NCBI RefSeq assembly: GCF_003014715.1
Contig: NZ_PYAV01000002.1
Location: 1-64,000, forward strand
From: Salsuginibacillus halophilus
Lineage (GTDB): Bacteria; Bacillota; Bacilli; Bacillales; Marinococcaceae
DNA length: 64,000 bases
Reading direction: 5' to 3'
This document shows positions 7,356 through 17,680 of this stretch, piece by piece. Below the pieces are notes generated by a model. The model saw only the letters and a list, made by a program, of their open reading frames with translations, had not been told where the DNA came from and ran no database searches. Position 1 is the first letter of the stretch. Each line of letters begins with the position of its first letter. The translations under genes were made by a program, and so were the position numbers.

Positions 7356-7771
7356 TAGCTTATGCGTAACCATTCTGCGCCCATTAAGAGGGCTGTTAAA
7401 ACGATCGGCATCACCATGACTGCATTGATCATGCTGCGCCCGCGATTTGTCATACGGAGCACAGCTGCTTCGACCATAAAAAATATGCCGTATAACATCG
7501 CACCGAAGACCACACCTACGAAAAAAGAGCCAAAGTCAAACGATATCGATAGCACGAAACCGCCGATACTACTAATCAGTGTGCAAAGTAGCCCTGCCAT
7601 AAGCCGGCGGCCTTTACGGTGCAGCATGGCCGCAAGTTCAAGAGCCATAAGAGATGTTCCTCCGACCAATAACGCAGTTATGACGAATACGACAGACCAA
7701 CCGCTATCCCCAGTAAAAGCTAGGATGAGCCCATATATGCCTAACACAAAAACAATTGTTTTTCCTACCAA
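7355..7771 (-). CDS. Hypothetical four-helix membrane protein
   Basis: This 138-residue protein is almost wholly hydrophobic with about four or five predicted transmembrane segments (residues 5-20, 26-48, 57-75, 78-100, 118-132) and short basic loops (HRKGRR, RMTNRGRS) consistent with cytosolic connections. I do not recognise the family. The start is TTG with AGGAGGGG six bases upstream. Its stop lies within the terminator that faces tenA. It is the last of four small membrane-protein genes on this strand (7355-8626). Confidence 0.7.
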   Translation of the reverse strand: MVGKTIVFVLGIYGLILAFTGDSGWSVVFVITALLVGGTSLMALELAAMLHRKGRRLMAGLLCTLISSIGGFVLSISFDFGSFFVGVVFGAMLYGIFFMVEAAVLRMTNRGRSMINAVMVMPIVLTALLMGAEWLRIS

Positions 7772-7782
7772 GTAGTCCCCTC

Positions 7783-7983
7783 CTAAATGATTAAAACAGC
7801 CGCAACAATTACTGCTGCTAATAGAAGTACCGGCATCGCAATAAAATAATAGCCTGCCATATTGTTTTGACTGGAAGCTGCACTATATTTTTCGTGTTCA
7901 CTTGATGTGAATTTCGTCAACATGAAGGTAACAACCGCACCAATGATAACAACAACTGCCGCCAAAATTAAAAGTCCGTTCAT
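7783..7983 (-). CDS. Hypothetical small membrane protein
   Basis: Read from the ATG at 7983 the protein has 66 residues: a first transmembrane helix (residues 3-22), a polar middle with SSEHEKYSAASSQNN, and a second helix (about 44-66) reaching the C-terminus. The frame extends 14 codons further, but GAGGG five bases before 7983 supports the shorter form, and a possible TTGACA -35 sits inside the longer one. Family unknown. It is 11 bp from the next membrane-protein gene and probably cotranscribed with it. Confidence 0.6.
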   Translation of the reverse strand: MNGLLILAAVVVIIGAVVTFMLTKFTSSEHEKYSAASSQNNMAGYYFIAMPVLLLAAVIVAAVLII

Positions 7984-8167
7984 GCTTGCCCTCATTTCAA
8001 ACATCGAATGTTTATGTTTTTTCAAAAAATGTCAACCAAATACAAAACTAAGCCATCAGCGTGTAGACAAACTTTTAAGAAAAGCGAAGGCTGACGTCGC
8101 TTTTCAAAGGGCTTGTTATAGAAATGATTGAAAAAAACGGCTGAATATTTATCATTCTATAAAACCT

Positions 8168-8362
8168 TTACTGACTCTCCTGTTCATCCGGCCGGCGAAC
8201 GTCTTTTACAAGTTTTGCAATGCCCCCTAAAAACACAGCGATGATGATTGCTACGCCGGTCATATCATCCCGGGCTGCTGCTACAGCCATCATCACAAGG
8301 CAGAATAGCAGAAATAAACTGTTAAAAATGATTTTTCTTGTTCGGCTTCTTGGCTGTTCCAT
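8168..8362 (-). CDS. Hypothetical two-helix small membrane protein
   Basis: A 64-residue protein with a basic N-terminus (QPRSRTRK), two adjacent transmembrane helices (about 12-30 and 35-51) around a short ARDDMTG turn, and a charged tail. GGAGGGG six bases before the ATG at 8362 decides the start; a longer frame to 8392 has no ribosome binding site. Function unknown; it is one of four such genes in a row. Confidence 0.6.
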   Translation of the reverse strand: MEQPRSRTRKIIFNSLFLLFCLVMMAVAAARDDMTGVAIIIAVFLGGIAKLVKDVRRPDEQESQ

Positions 8363-8428
8363 GTCAAGCCCCTCCGATGCACGTCTTTTCATCTCACGCT
8401 GTATCTTACAATGCTCATCATTTGTTGT

Positions 8429-8626
8429 CTACCTCCGCCTCGCCCAGGATTCCCACTGTCTTGCCGTTACGTAAACGAGAGGAACAATGACGAGTAAAAA
8501 CAAGGTGATAAGCAAAAAATCTATAAGTAAACCTGAGCCAGGCCATGGAACCATGAAAATATTTACGACATACCGGTAAACATAGAAGAAAACCAATAGA
8601 GAAATCATGAAAAAGAGAAAAAACAT
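8429..8626 (-). CDS. Hypothetical two-helix small membrane protein
   Basis: About 65 residues with two hydrophobic helices (about 2-24 and 34-55) and a positively charged C-terminus (RQWESWARRR), so both ends probably lie in the cytosol. AGGGG seven bases upstream supports ATG 8626 over the GTG at 8641. The family is not recognised. Confidence 0.55.
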   Translation of the reverse strand: MFFLFFMISLLVFFYVYRYVVNIFMVPWPGSGLLIDFLLITLFLLVIVPLVYVTARQWESWARRR

Positions 8627-8682
8627 CTCCCTACCCCTCACTTTAAAACCAATTACTTCTCCGCGATCATGCTTTCAACAAA

Positions 8683-9237
8683 TCAGTATGTTGTTTTTCC
8701 TTCCCACTCTTCACGGAGTATCCCCATTTTTATCGCATCAAAATAAACACCGTCCACAACCCTCGCTTTTCTAATGCGGGCTTCTTCGACCATGCCTGTT
8801 TTTTGTGCAGCTTTCATCATTCGTTTGTTACCAGACCACGTTGACATGCCGAGCCGGTGCAGTTCAGTTGTAGAAAAAAGAAAATCAATCCAAAGTTGAT
8901 ACGCTTCAGTGCCATAGCCGCCGCCCCAAAAACTTGGATCGTAGATGACAATCCCTGTTTCAAGCCATTGTGTATGCCAATCCACCCAGTATGCCCCGAC
9001 GTAACCGATCACCTCCTGCTCACTTTTAATCACCAGCGCAGCAGGTACCCCTGCAGAGATTTCTTCATTCCATTGATTTTGATATGTCTGTTTTGAAACC
9101 AGCTCTTCACGTATGTATGGTGCATTCCACTTTTTGGCTTCTTGTGTTGGATCTTCATATTTCCAATAATAAAGGGTGTCAATCGCTTCTTTTGTAGCGT
9201 GTTCAAGTGTGACTAAGGTTCCAATGATCTTTTTCAA
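8683..9237 (-). CDS. GNAT family N-acetyltransferase (RimJ/RimL-like)
   Basis: This 184-residue protein has the acetyl-CoA binding segment of GNAT enzymes: ETGIVIYDPSFWGGGYGTEA at about 92-111, with the G-x-G-x-G/A turn, followed by HRLGMSTWSGNKRMMKAAQKTGM, typical of the RimJ/RimL-type subfamily. These enzymes acetylate protein N-termini or small amines; the acceptor cannot be inferred here. It starts with TTG behind AAAAGGAG. It stands alone between the membrane-protein group and a fold-back repeat. Confidence 0.8.
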   Translation of the reverse strand: MKKIIGTLVTLEHATKEAIDTLYYWKYEDPTQEAKKWNAPYIREELVSKQTYQNQWNEEISAGVPAALVIKSEQEVIGYVGAYWVDWHTQWLETGIVIYDPSFWGGGYGTEAYQLWIDFLFSTTELHRLGMSTWSGNKRMMKAAQKTGMVEEARIRKARVVDGVYFDAIKMGILREEWEGKTTY

Positions 9238-9454
9238 ATTGAGGCTCCTTTTGTATGACTTCTGTGCTTAATCTCCATTTCATAGAAGTAGTTACAGTCC
9301 ATTGTTTTCACCTTTTTAAACTACATTTCACTTTCATGCGATTTGTAAAATTATTGTACAATTTTACCATACATGTGTTACAAAAATATTTTCGGATTTA
9401 AAAAAGGAGCTTTCTCTAAAGATTTATAAGCATTCGATTTAATAGAAAAGCACA

Positions 9455-9564
9455 GGAAATATACGAGACTCCTGCAGGAAAAGCAACAGCTGAAGATCCC
9501 GCAATGAGCGGGTTTTACTCATGAGGAAGCTGAAGCGTTGCCTGCGGAAAGCGAGTATATTTCC
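9455..9564. repeat. Fold-back repeat (MITE/REP-like) of Bacillaceae type
   Basis: The ends are perfect inverted repeats, GGAAATATAC (9455-9464) and GTATATTTCC (9555-9564). Inside, GAGACTCCTGCAGG faces CCTGCGGAAAGCGAG, so nearly the whole 110 bp can fold on itself. The wording (GACTCCTGC...CCTGCGGAAAGCGAG) recalls a repeat seen many times in Bacillus and relatives. It lies in the 375 bp gap between the GNAT and methyltransferase genes; the rest of that gap (9238-9454) shows nothing else. Confidence 0.75.
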
Positions 9565-9612
9565 CATGCCAATCATTTCAAGTATACCTTATGTGACAGC
9601 CTGTTTCTTTGT

Positions 9613-10269
9613 TTATTTTTCTCGTTTGTCAGCTGCTGTAATAATGCCGAGACCGTCAAGTACTGGGATATGTTCAATGTTGACAAGTCCTTGGTCGGTT
9701 AAGTGTTTCGAGAGCTCGCGCGGGCTAAACCGGTGCCGACGTTCACTAACATCCGCCCAGGCGCCGAGTTTTTCACGGCTGTCCGGCGAAAACCCTTTTT
9801 CTTCTGCAAGCTGCATCGCCGTCTCCCGACCCATAAAAGGCCCTGGATTTAGCATGGCAAGCCGGCCGCCTGGTCGTACGACCCGTTTCATTTCATCAAT
9901 GGCTTTCAGGGGTTCCGGGAGGAGAAATACAACAAGGGTGGAAACCGCAATATCAAAACTGTCATCTTCAAATGGCAACTCATACGCGTCACCTGCGTAA
10001 AAGGAGGCTTTCTCTTCCATACCGCATTCCGTACATAAGGCACCTGCTTTGGCCACCATTTTTTCTGATAAATCAACGCCTGTGATCGACTTCGCTTCCG
10101 TACCGTTTCCTATTAACAACCGGCCGGTCCCACAACCGACATCCAGTACATCTTTGTCTTCCCAGCTGCCACCTGCTTTTGCGACAAGCCGGTGTACTTC
10201 TGAAAGCCACGGGGTTTGGGCCATATCATCAAAAAATTCAACTTTCCCATCAAATTCTGTTCCGCTCAT
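9613..10269 (-). CDS. Class I SAM-dependent methyltransferase
   Basis: About 218 residues. The SAM-binding motif I VLDVGCGTGRL lies near residues 40-50, motif II with an acidic residue in ITGVDLSEKM, and post-motifs follow (FYAGDAYELPFEDDSFD, then VVRPGGRLAMLNPGP). This is the UbiE/Methyltransf_11 type; substrate unknown. The frame extends to a GTG at 10299, but a -10 (TACAAT, near 10306-10311) would place transcription start there, and AGGTG supports the ATG at 10269. It converges on nothing and stands downstream of the pyr operon on the same strand. Confidence 0.8.
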   Translation of the reverse strand: MSGTEFDGKVEFFDDMAQTPWLSEVHRLVAKAGGSWEDKDVLDVGCGTGRLLIGNGTEAKSITGVDLSEKMVAKAGALCTECGMEEKASFYAGDAYELPFEDDSFDIAVSTLVVFLLPEPLKAIDEMKRVVRPGGRLAMLNPGPFMGRETAMQLAEEKGFSPDSREKLGAWADVSERRHRFSPRELSKHLTDQGLVNIEHIPVLDGLGIITAADKREK

Positions 10270-10343
10270 TTTACGCACCTGCGCCACCCCATTTTTCACT
10301 TATTGTACCACAGGTGTTTTCAGCCTGGAAAAGTGTCTTGGCA

Positions 10344-10985
10344 TCATGATGGCTTCATGCTTTGCCACGAGGCATCGTCAGGGTTTGCACAAAATGCTGC
10401 AACCTGCAAAGATTCATTTTCTGTTATAAGCTTTTGTTGTAGTGCTTCAAAGCGGAGCGTTTCCATATTTGTAAGTGTCGGCATCTCAAGACGTGCTTCA
10501 GCTAAGTTGGTTTCTCCTTTTGAAAGCTCATACGTAAATACCGCAGCTCCACCGAGCACATCAGCACCTGCTTCCCGCAAAGCTTCTGCCGCTTCAATCA
10601 CGCTTTTGCCGGTCGAAATTAAGTCTTCAAGTACGACCACTTTTGCACCTCTGGCAAATGTGCCTTCAATTTGATTGCCTTTGCCGTGACCTTTCGCTTT
10701 CCCTCGAACATAAATCATCGGTAAATCAAGCGCCTCACTCACCCAGGCCGCGTGCGGGATGCCTGCGGTTGCCGTACCAGCGATCACTTCAGCCTCTGGG
10801 TAATGGGTTTGAACAAGTTGCGTAAACCCGTCAATCACATCGCGGCGTACGTGCGGAAAGGATAAAATGAGCCGGTTATCACAATAAATGGGCGACGCTA
10901 TGCCTGAAGTCCATGTGAATGGGTCTTTTGGAGATAAATTCACTGCTTCAATTTCTAACAAATGCTTTGCAATCATTTCTTTCAA
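10344..10985 (-). CDS. pyrE: Orotate phosphoribosyltransferase
   Basis: 213 residues; it converts orotate and PRPP to OMP. The type I phosphoribosyltransferase PRPP loop VVVLEDLISTGKS is at about 113-125, and the flexible catalytic loop RGKAKGHGKGNQIEG precedes it. The frame is open to 11000, but GGAGG eight bases ahead supports a TTG start at 10985 whose TTGA overlaps the pyrF stop. Translation from there ([10 protein letters not shown]) aligns with the known B. subtilis N-terminus. It is the last gene of the pyr operon, as in B. subtilis. Confidence 0.95.
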   Translation of the reverse strand: MKEMIAKHLLEIEAVNLSPKDPFTWTSGIASPIYCDNRLILSFPHVRRDVIDGFTQLVQTHYPEAEVIAGTATAGIPHAAWVSEALDLPMIYVRGKAKGHGKGNQIEGTFARGAKVVVLEDLISTGKSVIEAAEALREAGADVLGGAAVFTYELSKGETNLAEARLEMPTLTNMETLRFEALQQKLITENESLQVAAFCANPDDASWQSMKPS

Positions 10986-11695
10986 CTTAGGGACCTCCAA
11001 TCGTTACGGATCGTATCATACGCTGCAGCCGGCGCTTCGCTTTTCGTTACGCTGCGCCCTATAACAATATGAGTGCTGCCATAGGCTCGTGCTTCTGATG
11101 GTGTTGTGCTTCTTACTTGGTCATTTGCTTCATCAGAAGCTTGCCGGATGCCTGGTGTCACCCTTAGAAATGCTGATCCACACGTTTTTTGTACAAGTGA
11201 TGCTTCAAGCGAAGAGCAAACGACGCCATCGAGCCCGGCTTGGGCAGCGTTAGCAGCGTAATGAGCAACCGTGTCTTGCATCGTATTTTTAATTAACAAC
11301 TCTTTTTTAAGCATCGATTCGTCTGTACTTGTCAGCTGTGTGACTGCTAAACAAAGCGGCCGGCTGCTTTTTTCAGGTGTTCCTGCTTCAAGACCCCGCA
11401 CGGCTGCGCGCATCATGTCCGCGCCACCGGCGGCATGGACATTCACCATCGATACGCCAAGGGAAGCGAGATTGATCATCGCCCGCTCAACTGTTGTTGG
11501 GATGTCATGCAGCTTCAAATCAAGAAATACCGGATGACCGCGGGCTGTCAGCGATTCGATAAACGAAGCACCGGTGCGATAGAACAGCTCCATCCCGATT
11601 TTCACCGGAATACTTTCTCCTTTAAAATGCTCGAGCAGCTTCAGTGCCTTTGCTTCGTTTGGCACATCTAAAGCAAGGATTGGATCCTTCATCAT
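10982..11695 (-). CDS. pyrF: Orotidine 5'-phosphate decarboxylase
   Basis: 237 residues; it decarboxylates OMP to UMP, the last step of the pathway. The TIM-barrel catalytic signature [11 protein letters not shown] (near 59-69) contains the Asp-Lys-x-x-Asp charge network; the C-terminal RVTPGIR loop and VIGRSV bind phosphate. Its ATG overlaps the pyrD stop by four bases (ATGA), and its own stop overlaps the pyrE TTG, so all three are likely translationally coupled. Confidence 0.96.
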   Translation of the reverse strand: MMKDPILALDVPNEAKALKLLEHFKGESIPVKIGMELFYRTGASFIESLTARGHPVFLDLKLHDIPTTVERAMINLASLGVSMVNVHAAGGADMMRAAVRGLEAGTPEKSSRPLCLAVTQLTSTDESMLKKELLIKNTMQDTVAHYAANAAQAGLDGVVCSSLEASLVQKTCGSAFLRVTPGIRQASDEANDQVRSTTPSEARAYGSTHIVIGRSVTKSEAPAAAYDTIRNDWRSLS

Positions 11696-12609
11696 AACAA
11701 GGCGGCTCCTTTCCCTTGCAGATCATGAATATGTGAAGCGCCAAGCTCGTCAAGATAAGCAGGCAGCTGTTCAATCAACGTCGGGCAGACGAACGGATCA
11801 CTGAAGTTGGCTGTACCAACAGCAACGGTATCAGCGCCAGCACGGATAAATTCAATCACATCTTCTGGGCTTGAAATGCCACCCATGCCAATGATCGGTA
11901 AATTTGTGACCTGCCGGACGTTATGGGTGATCCGGATCGCCACTGGTTTTACTGCCGGACCGGACATACCTCCGGCGCCGTTGGCTAGAATCGGTGCGCC
12001 GGTTTTCCAGTCGAGCCGCATACCAACGAGCGTGTTAATGAGCGACAAGCCGTCTGCACCTCCTCTTTCAACAGCCAGGGCAAGCGCAGCTGGGTCAGCG
12101 ACATTTGGTGAGAGTTTTACATAGACGGGCTGTCGGCTTACAGCCTTGACACGGGCAGTGAGCTCTTCAGCAAGGGCTGGATCCTGGCCGAAAGCCATCC
12201 CGCCTTTTTTCACATTTGGACACGATATATTGAGCTCAATCGCACTTGTCTCGGAACGATTTGAAAGTGTGCGGGCGACGGTTTCGTATTCTTCCATCGT
12301 TGAGCCGGAGATGTTCACTAAGATCGGGGTGTCATATGCTGCGAGCCATGGGAGTTCTTCAGCGGCAACGGCTTCAACCCCCGGGTTCTGCAAGCCGATC
12401 GCATTCAGCATACCAGATGACGTTTCTGCCACCCGCGGCGTTGGATTCCCGTCTTTTTGTGCTTCTGTTGTACCTTTCACAGCTACCGCCCCGAGACAGC
12501 TTAAATCATACAGCCGGGCATACTCTCTTCCGTAACCAAAGCAGCCTGATGCCGGCATAATCGGATTTTTCATCGATAACCCTGGAAGTTCTACATGCAA
12601 GCGGCTCAT
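11692..12609 (-). CDS. pyrD: Dihydroorotate dehydrogenase, class 1B catalytic subunit
   Basis: 305 residues, an FMN-binding TIM barrel. [13 protein letters not shown] (about 127-139) carries the catalytic-loop cysteine typical of class 1 enzymes, and [11 protein letters not shown] with AVGTANF forms the FMN phosphate site. Pairing with PyrK makes it the NAD-dependent class 1B form. The ATG overlaps the pyrK stop region by four bases. Confidence 0.96.
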   Translation of the reverse strand: MSRLHVELPGLSMKNPIMPASGCFGYGREYARLYDLSCLGAVAVKGTTEAQKDGNPTPRVAETSSGMLNAIGLQNPGVEAVAAEELPWLAAYDTPILVNISGSTMEEYETVARTLSNRSETSAIELNISCPNVKKGGMAFGQDPALAEELTARVKAVSRQPVYVKLSPNVADPAALALAVERGGADGLSLINTLVGMRLDWKTGAPILANGAGGMSGPAVKPVAIRITHNVRQVTNLPIIGMGGISSPEDVIEFIRAGADTVAVGTANFSDPFVCPTLIEQLPAYLDELGASHIHDLQGKGAALL

Positions 12610-13367
12610 AAAACAACCTCCCCTAATGGAAATACGGGTCCGTCACTGCACACTTTTGCGTATCCAGCGCCTTTCTCCTGCCTGTCGCACACACAGGCGA
12701 GGCAGGCACCGATCCCACAGCCCATCCGCTCCTCGAGCGAAGCGTAACCTCGAGCTTTTGGGTACAACCCTTCAACAACTTGCATCATCCGGCGCGGTCC
12801 GCACATGTAAATGTCTTCTACGTTGAGGGCATGCATTTCAATCGCATGGGTGACAAACCCTTTCGTGCCGTGGCTGCCGTCTTCAGTTGTCACATACACT
12901 TGACCCAGTTCGGCAAACTCACTTTCATAAAATACCGCTTCGGCAGTTGCAAAACCAAGCACTGTGGTAACTTTCACCCCGTCTGCCCGCAGCCGGCGAC
13001 CGAGTTCATAAAGCGGGGGTACACCAATTCCTCCGCCGATAAGAAGTGCCTCCCCACTCGACGGTGCCTCGAGCGGAAACCCGGAACCGAGCGGCCCGAA
13101 AACATTGACAGCTGCACCTTCATTTAAGGTAGCGAGTGCTTTTGTGCCCGCACCATCCACTCGGTAAATAAGGGTGCACGTTGTTTCATCCTGTGAAATC
13201 GCAGCGATGCTGAGCGGACGGCGAAGCAGCATCGCTTCACTCGGTACTTTCACGTGGACAAACTGCCCTGGCGCCATTTGGCTTACCATCGCCCCTATAA
13301 GGACAAGCTCATACGTATCTTTGGCGATTGCTTTATGGGACACAACGTGCATGTTTTCTGTCTGCAT
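12606..13367 (-). CDS. pyrK: Dihydroorotate dehydrogenase electron-transfer subunit
   Basis: 253 residues. A ferredoxin-reductase-like FAD domain with RRPLSIA (about 50-56) and an NAD-binding stretch ([13 protein letters not shown]) are followed by the C-terminal 2Fe-2S motif [12 protein letters not shown] with the fourth ligand in KVCSDGPVF. It passes electrons from PyrD's FMN to NAD. Its ATG overlaps the last base of the carB stop (TAATG). Confidence 0.96.
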   Translation of the reverse strand: MQTENMHVVSHKAIAKDTYELVLIGAMVSQMAPGQFVHVKVPSEAMLLRRPLSIAAISQDETTCTLIYRVDGAGTKALATLNEGAAVNVFGPLGSGFPLEAPSSGEALLIGGGIGVPPLYELGRRLRADGVKVTTVLGFATAEAVFYESEFAELGQVYVTTEDGSHGTKGFVTHAIEMHALNVEDIYMCGPRRMMQVVEGLYPKARGYASLEERMGCGIGACLACVCDRQEKGAGYAKVCSDGPVFPLGEVVL

Positions 13368-16300
13368 TACAACGTCACCTGCTTTGCTGCAGGTTTTTTC
13401 AGTTCAGGCACCGGCTCGGAAGCAAAGGTGATCATCTCGAGCACGTTGAGTAACGCGTCTGCTGTATCCATCGAGGTCATACAAACCGCCCCGTTTTCCA
13501 CCGCTTCCCGGCGGATGCGGAAACCGTCACGAGCCGGCTGTTTTCCTTTTGTGAGCGTGTTTACGACAAACTGGGCTTCACCTTCCTGCAGGCAGTCAAG
13601 AAGATTTGGCGGTGCTTCGCCTACTTTGTTCACAACGCTTGAAGGGATGCCTGCTTCAGCGAGGGTTTCACTCGTCCCTTTCGTTGCCAATAGGTCGTAG
13701 CCGATCCGATAAAAACGGCGGGCCAGTTCAATGGCTTCTGCTTTGTTTTTATCTGCAATCGTAAAGAGGACGGTGCCGTGTTCTGGGATGTTCATGCCTG
13801 CAGCTTTCAAACCTTTATACAAGGCTTTTTCAAGTGTGTAGTCACGCCCCATCACTTCCCCGGTCGATTTCATTTCCGGTCCGAGATTAATATCCACCCG
13901 ACGGAGTTTCGCAAAGCTGAATACCGGTACTTTCACCGCCACTTGCGCTGGCTCTGGATGGAGGCCGGTGAAATATCCGAGATCAGCAAGTGATTCCCCA
14001 AGAATAGCTCTTGTCGCAAGCCCTGCCATCGGTACGCCTGTCACTTTACTTAAAAATGGTACAGTTCGACTCGCACGTGGATTCACTTCAAGTACATAAA
14101 CTTCATCTTCAAACAGGACAAATTGTATATTGAGTAAGCCGACAATTTCTAAGCCGCGGGCGATTTCTATCGTACGCTCAGCGACTTTTGCTTTCACCGA
14201 TTCGCTTAACTTTTGAGCCGGATATACGGCAATTGAATCGCCAGAGTGCACACCGGCACGCTCAATGTGTTCCATAATTCCCGGCACATATACATTTTCT
14301 CCGTCAGAAATCGCATCTACTTCAATCTCTTGTCCGGTTAAATAACGATCGACCAACACCGGATGATCCGGACTTACACTTGCTGCTTCCTGCATATAAC
14401 GGAGCAGTTCTGTTTCATTATCAACAATCTCCATCGCCCGTCCGCCGAGTACATACGACGGTCGTACAAGCACCGGGTAACCAATGCGCTGGGCAATCGC
14501 TTCTGCTTCTTCAACAGAGGTCGCCGTTTTTCCAAGCGGCTGCGGGATATTTAAAGCATCAAGCGCCTGCTCAAATTTATCCCGGTCTTCTGCCCGGTCC
14601 ATCGCCTCCAGTGAGGTGCCGAGCACATTGACACCGGTATCGCGCAGTTCTTCTGCTAAATTAATTGCGGTTTGCCCGCCAAACTGAACAATGACACCTT
14701 CAGGCTGTTCATGTTCAATAATGGTGAGCACATCTTCTTTTGTAAGCGGCTCGAAGTACAGCTTATCGGACGTGCTGAAATCCGTTGATACGGTTTCAGG
14801 GTTATTATTAACGATAATCGCTTCATAACCTGCCTCTTGAATCGCCCAAACGGTATGAACCGTTGCGTAGTCAAATTCAATCCCCTGGCCGATGCGGATC
14901 GGTCCGCTCCCGACGACAAGAATTGAAGGCTTATCGGTGACAATGGATTCATCTTCATCTTCGTACGTACTGTAATAATACGGGGTCATTGATTCAAACT
15001 CAGCTGCACACGTATCAACCATTTTGTACACCGGCCGGCAGCCGGAATTGTGCCGGAAGCTGCGCACTTCACTTTCTGACGTCTGCCACAGTTCTGCGAT
15101 TCGGCGGTCACTCAACCCACGTTCTTTTGCTTCAGTAAGTCGGTCAATTTCAAACGGCGCCTCAGCCAGTTCTGCATCCAGCTGGCAGAGCTTTTCGAGC
15201 TTATATAAATAAAATGGATCGACATTCGTTAAACGGTGCACGTCTTCAAGACGCCAGCCGCGGCGGAAAGCTTCACCGACAGCAAAGAGTCGTTCGTCAT
15301 CCGGATTTGCAAGGCGCTCGCTTAAATCTTCATCTGTAAAAGTTGTTTCTTTCTTACGTAAAAGATGGTCATCTTTTGTGTCTAAAGAGCGAATCCCTTT
15401 TAAAAGTGATTCTTCAAAGTTGCGCCCGATCGCCATCACTTCTCCGGTTGCTTTCATTTGTGTACCTAGCCGGCGATTGGCAGCTTCAAATTTATCAAAC
15501 GGCCAGCGCGGCAGTTTCGTAACGACATAGTCTAATGCCGGCTCAAAGCTTGCATACGTTGTTTGTGTAATTGGATTTTTCAACTCGTCAAGCTGATAAC
15601 CGCACGCAATTTTCGCTGCGATTTTTGCGATCGGATATCCAGTTGCTTTACTTGCAAGGGCTGAGGAGCGGCTGACCCGCGGATTGACTTCAATGACGTA
15701 ATAGTCGTTACTGTTTGGGTCGTGAGCGAACTGCACGTTACAGCCGCCCTCGATGCCAAGGGCACGAATAATTGTTAATGAAGCATTGCGCAGTCTTTGG
15801 TAATCCCGGTCTGATAACGTCTGGCTCGGGGCAGTTACAATCGAATCCCCGGTATGCACACCGACAGGATCAAAGTTCTCCATGTTACACACAACAATCG
15901 CTTCATCATGCGCATCACGCATCACTTCATACTCAACTTCTTTAAAGCCTGCGATACTTTTTTCAATCAGACACTGCGTCACCGGGCTGTATTTTAAACC
16001 GGAAGCAACGGTTTCACGAAGCTCAGCTTCATTTTTCACCATGCCCCCGCCGGTGCCGCCGAGCGTATACGCCGGCCGGATAATGAGCGGATAACCGACC
16101 CGCTCGGCGAACTGCTGCGCTTCATCCAAATTGTGGATTATCGCACTTTCCGGTACCGGTTCATTCAACTCGGCCATTAACGTCCGAAACTCATCCCGGT
16201 CTTCTGCCTGTTGAATTGCAGCAAGGTCTGTACCAAGCAGTTCAACCCCGTACCGTTCAAGTACGCCAGCATTGTTTAACTCCATAGCCATATTTAAACC

Positions 16301-16582
16301 TGTTTGACCGCCAAGGGTGGCAAGTAATCCGTCCGGACGTTCTTTTCGAATAATCCGGCTGACAAAATCAAATGTGAGCGGTTCAATGTACACTTCATCA
16401 GCCATTTCTGTATCTGTCATAATCGTAGCCGGGTTGGAATTAATGAGCACAACTTCATAACCTTCTTCTTTTAAAGCCTGGCACGCCTGGGTTCCGGCGT
16501 AGTCAAACTCAGCTGCCTGTCCAATAATAATCGGCCCGGAGCCGATCACTAACACTTTTTGAATATCTGTACGTTTTGGCAT
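13367..16582 (-). CDS. carB: Carbamoyl-phosphate synthase large subunit, pyrimidine-specific
   Basis: 1071 residues with two homologous ATP-grasp halves: the first opens with [14 protein letters not shown] and the second, near 555, with [13 protein letters not shown]. An MGS-like allosteric domain is at the C-terminus. With CarA it makes carbamoyl phosphate from glutamine, bicarbonate and two ATP. AAGGGAG eight bases upstream selects the ATG at 16582 rather than the GTG three codons earlier. Position inside the pyr operon marks it as the pyrimidine (pyrAB) copy rather than an arginine-controlled one. Confidence 0.97.
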   Translation of the reverse strand: MPKRTDIQKVLVIGSGPIIIGQAAEFDYAGTQACQALKEEGYEVVLINSNPATIMTDTEMADEVYIEPLTFDFVSRIIRKERPDGLLATLGGQTGLNMAMELNNAGVLERYGVELLGTDLAAIQQAEDRDEFRTLMAELNEPVPESAIIHNLDEAQQFAERVGYPLIIRPAYTLGGTGGGMVKNEAELRETVASGLKYSPVTQCLIEKSIAGFKEVEYEVMRDAHDEAIVVCNMENFDPVGVHTGDSIVTAPSQTLSDRDYQRLRNASLTIIRALGIEGGCNVQFAHDPNSNDYYVIEVNPRVSRSSALASKATGYPIAKIAAKIACGYQLDELKNPITQTTYASFEPALDYVVTKLPRWPFDKFEAANRRLGTQMKATGEVMAIGRNFEESLLKGIRSLDTKDDHLLRKKETTFTDEDLSERLANPDDERLFAVGEAFRRGWRLEDVHRLTNVDPFYLYKLEKLCQLDAELAEAPFEIDRLTEAKERGLSDRRIAELWQTSESEVRSFRHNSGCRPVYKMVDTCAAEFESMTPYYYSTYEDEDESIVTDKPSILVVGSGPIRIGQGIEFDYATVHTVWAIQEAGYEAIIVNNNPETVSTDFSTSDKLYFEPLTKEDVLTIIEHEQPEGVIVQFGGQTAINLAEELRDTGVNVLGTSLEAMDRAEDRDKFEQALDALNIPQPLGKTATSVEEAEAIAQRIGYPVLVRPSYVLGGRAMEIVDNETELLRYMQEAASVSPDHPVLVDRYLTGQEIEVDAISDGENVYVPGIMEHIERAGVHSGDSIAVYPAQKLSESVKAKVAERTIEIARGLEIVGLLNIQFVLFEDEVYVLEVNPRASRTVPFLSKVTGVPMAGLATRAILGESLADLGYFTGLHPEPAQVAVKVPVFSFAKLRRVDINLGPEMKSTGEVMGRDYTLEKALYKGLKAAGMNIPEHGTVLFTIADKNKAEAIELARRFYRIGYDLLATKGTSETLAEAGIPSSVVNKVGEAPPNLLDCLQEGEAQFVVNTLTKGKQPARDGFRIRREAVENGAVCMTSMDTADALLNVLEMITFASEPVPELKKPAAKQVTL

Positions 16583-16600
16583 GATACGCACTCCCTTCGA

Positions 16601-17680
16601 CTATACGTGTGATTTTGTGGTTTCTATCATTTTGAAAAATCGATCGAACAATGGATTCGCATCATCCGGACCGGGTGCTGCTTCCGGGTGGTACTGCACG
16701 CTGAACACCGGCAGGCTTTCATGGGCAGTACCTTCAACGGTTTGATCATTCACTGCCCGGTGGGTAACAACAAGGCCGGTTGCAGCAAGGCTCGCTTCAT
16801 TCACGGTGTAGCCGTGGTTTTGTGCCGTGATCGCAACTTCACCAGTTTGCAAATCTTTCACCGGATGGTTTGAACCCCGGTGGCCGTATGGCAGCTTCTC
16901 TGTTTTCGCGCCGAGTGCACGGCAGATGAGCTGATGGCCAAGACAAATTCCAAACACGGGGATGGCTTTTAAAAGTGCCGTTAACGTCGGTAAAGCTTCA
17001 GGAATGTCCGCCGGGTCTCCCGGACCGTTTGAAAGCATGACGCCGTCCGGCTGAAGTTTTAAAATGTCTTCAGGCGGTGTATTGTATGATACGACATACA
17101 CATCTGCCCCGCGCTGGATGAGCTGACGGATGAGCCCATGCTTTGTGCCATAATCAATTAACACAATGCGCGGTCCCTGCCCCGGTGCATGATAAGCATC
17201 TGCTGTTGATACGCGGGCAACTTGATCGCGCCGGAAATGAGCGGAGCTAAGTTCTGCCGCTTCTTCTTCAACGTTTGCTTCAACTGGGCGGATCGTGCCT
17301 TTCATCGTGCCGTATTTACGGATTAAGCGGGTAAGTTTACGTGTATCAACCCCAGAAAGTCCCGGAATTTCCCGTTCAGCAAGCATTTCATCAAGTGAGC
17401 TTGTGCTTCGCCAATGGCTTGGGATGTCTGCGTATTCTTTAACAATTAAAGCACTCAACGCCGGGTGAATTGATTCAAAGTCTTCACGGTTCACGCCGTA
17501 ATTGCCGATAAGTGGATAAGTGAGCACGACCATTTGATCGCAGTAAGATGGATCAGATAAAATTTCCTGATATCCGGTCATGCCGGTGTTAAAAACGACT
17601 TCACCTGAAATATCGCTATGTGCGCCGAAAGCTTCGCCAGTAAAGGTTGTTCCATCTTCTAAAATGAGCTGCTTTTTCAT
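16601..17680 (-). CDS. carA: Carbamoyl-phosphate synthase small (glutaminase) subunit
   Basis: 359 residues. The N-terminal CPSase small-chain domain is followed by a class I amidotransferase: nucleophile cysteine in FGICLGHQL (near 240) and His/Glu in [10 protein letters not shown] near the C-terminus. It supplies ammonia to CarB. The ATG overlaps the pyrB stop (ATGA), with AAAGGAG upstream. In B. subtilis pyrC sits between pyrB and this gene; here it is absent. Confidence 0.97.
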   Translation of the reverse strand: MKKQLILEDGTTFTGEAFGAHSDISGEVVFNTGMTGYQEILSDPSYCDQMVVLTYPLIGNYGVNREDFESIHPALSALIVKEYADIPSHWRSTSSLDEMLAEREIPGLSGVDTRKLTRLIRKYGTMKGTIRPVEANVEEEAAELSSAHFRRDQVARVSTADAYHAPGQGPRIVLIDYGTKHGLIRQLIQRGADVYVVSYNTPPEDILKLQPDGVMLSNGPGDPADIPEALPTLTALLKAIPVFGICLGHQLICRALGAKTEKLPYGHRGSNHPVKDLQTGEVAITAQNHGYTVNEASLAATGLVVTHRAVNDQTVEGTAHESLPVFSVQYHPEAAPGPDDANPLFDRFFKMIETTKSHV

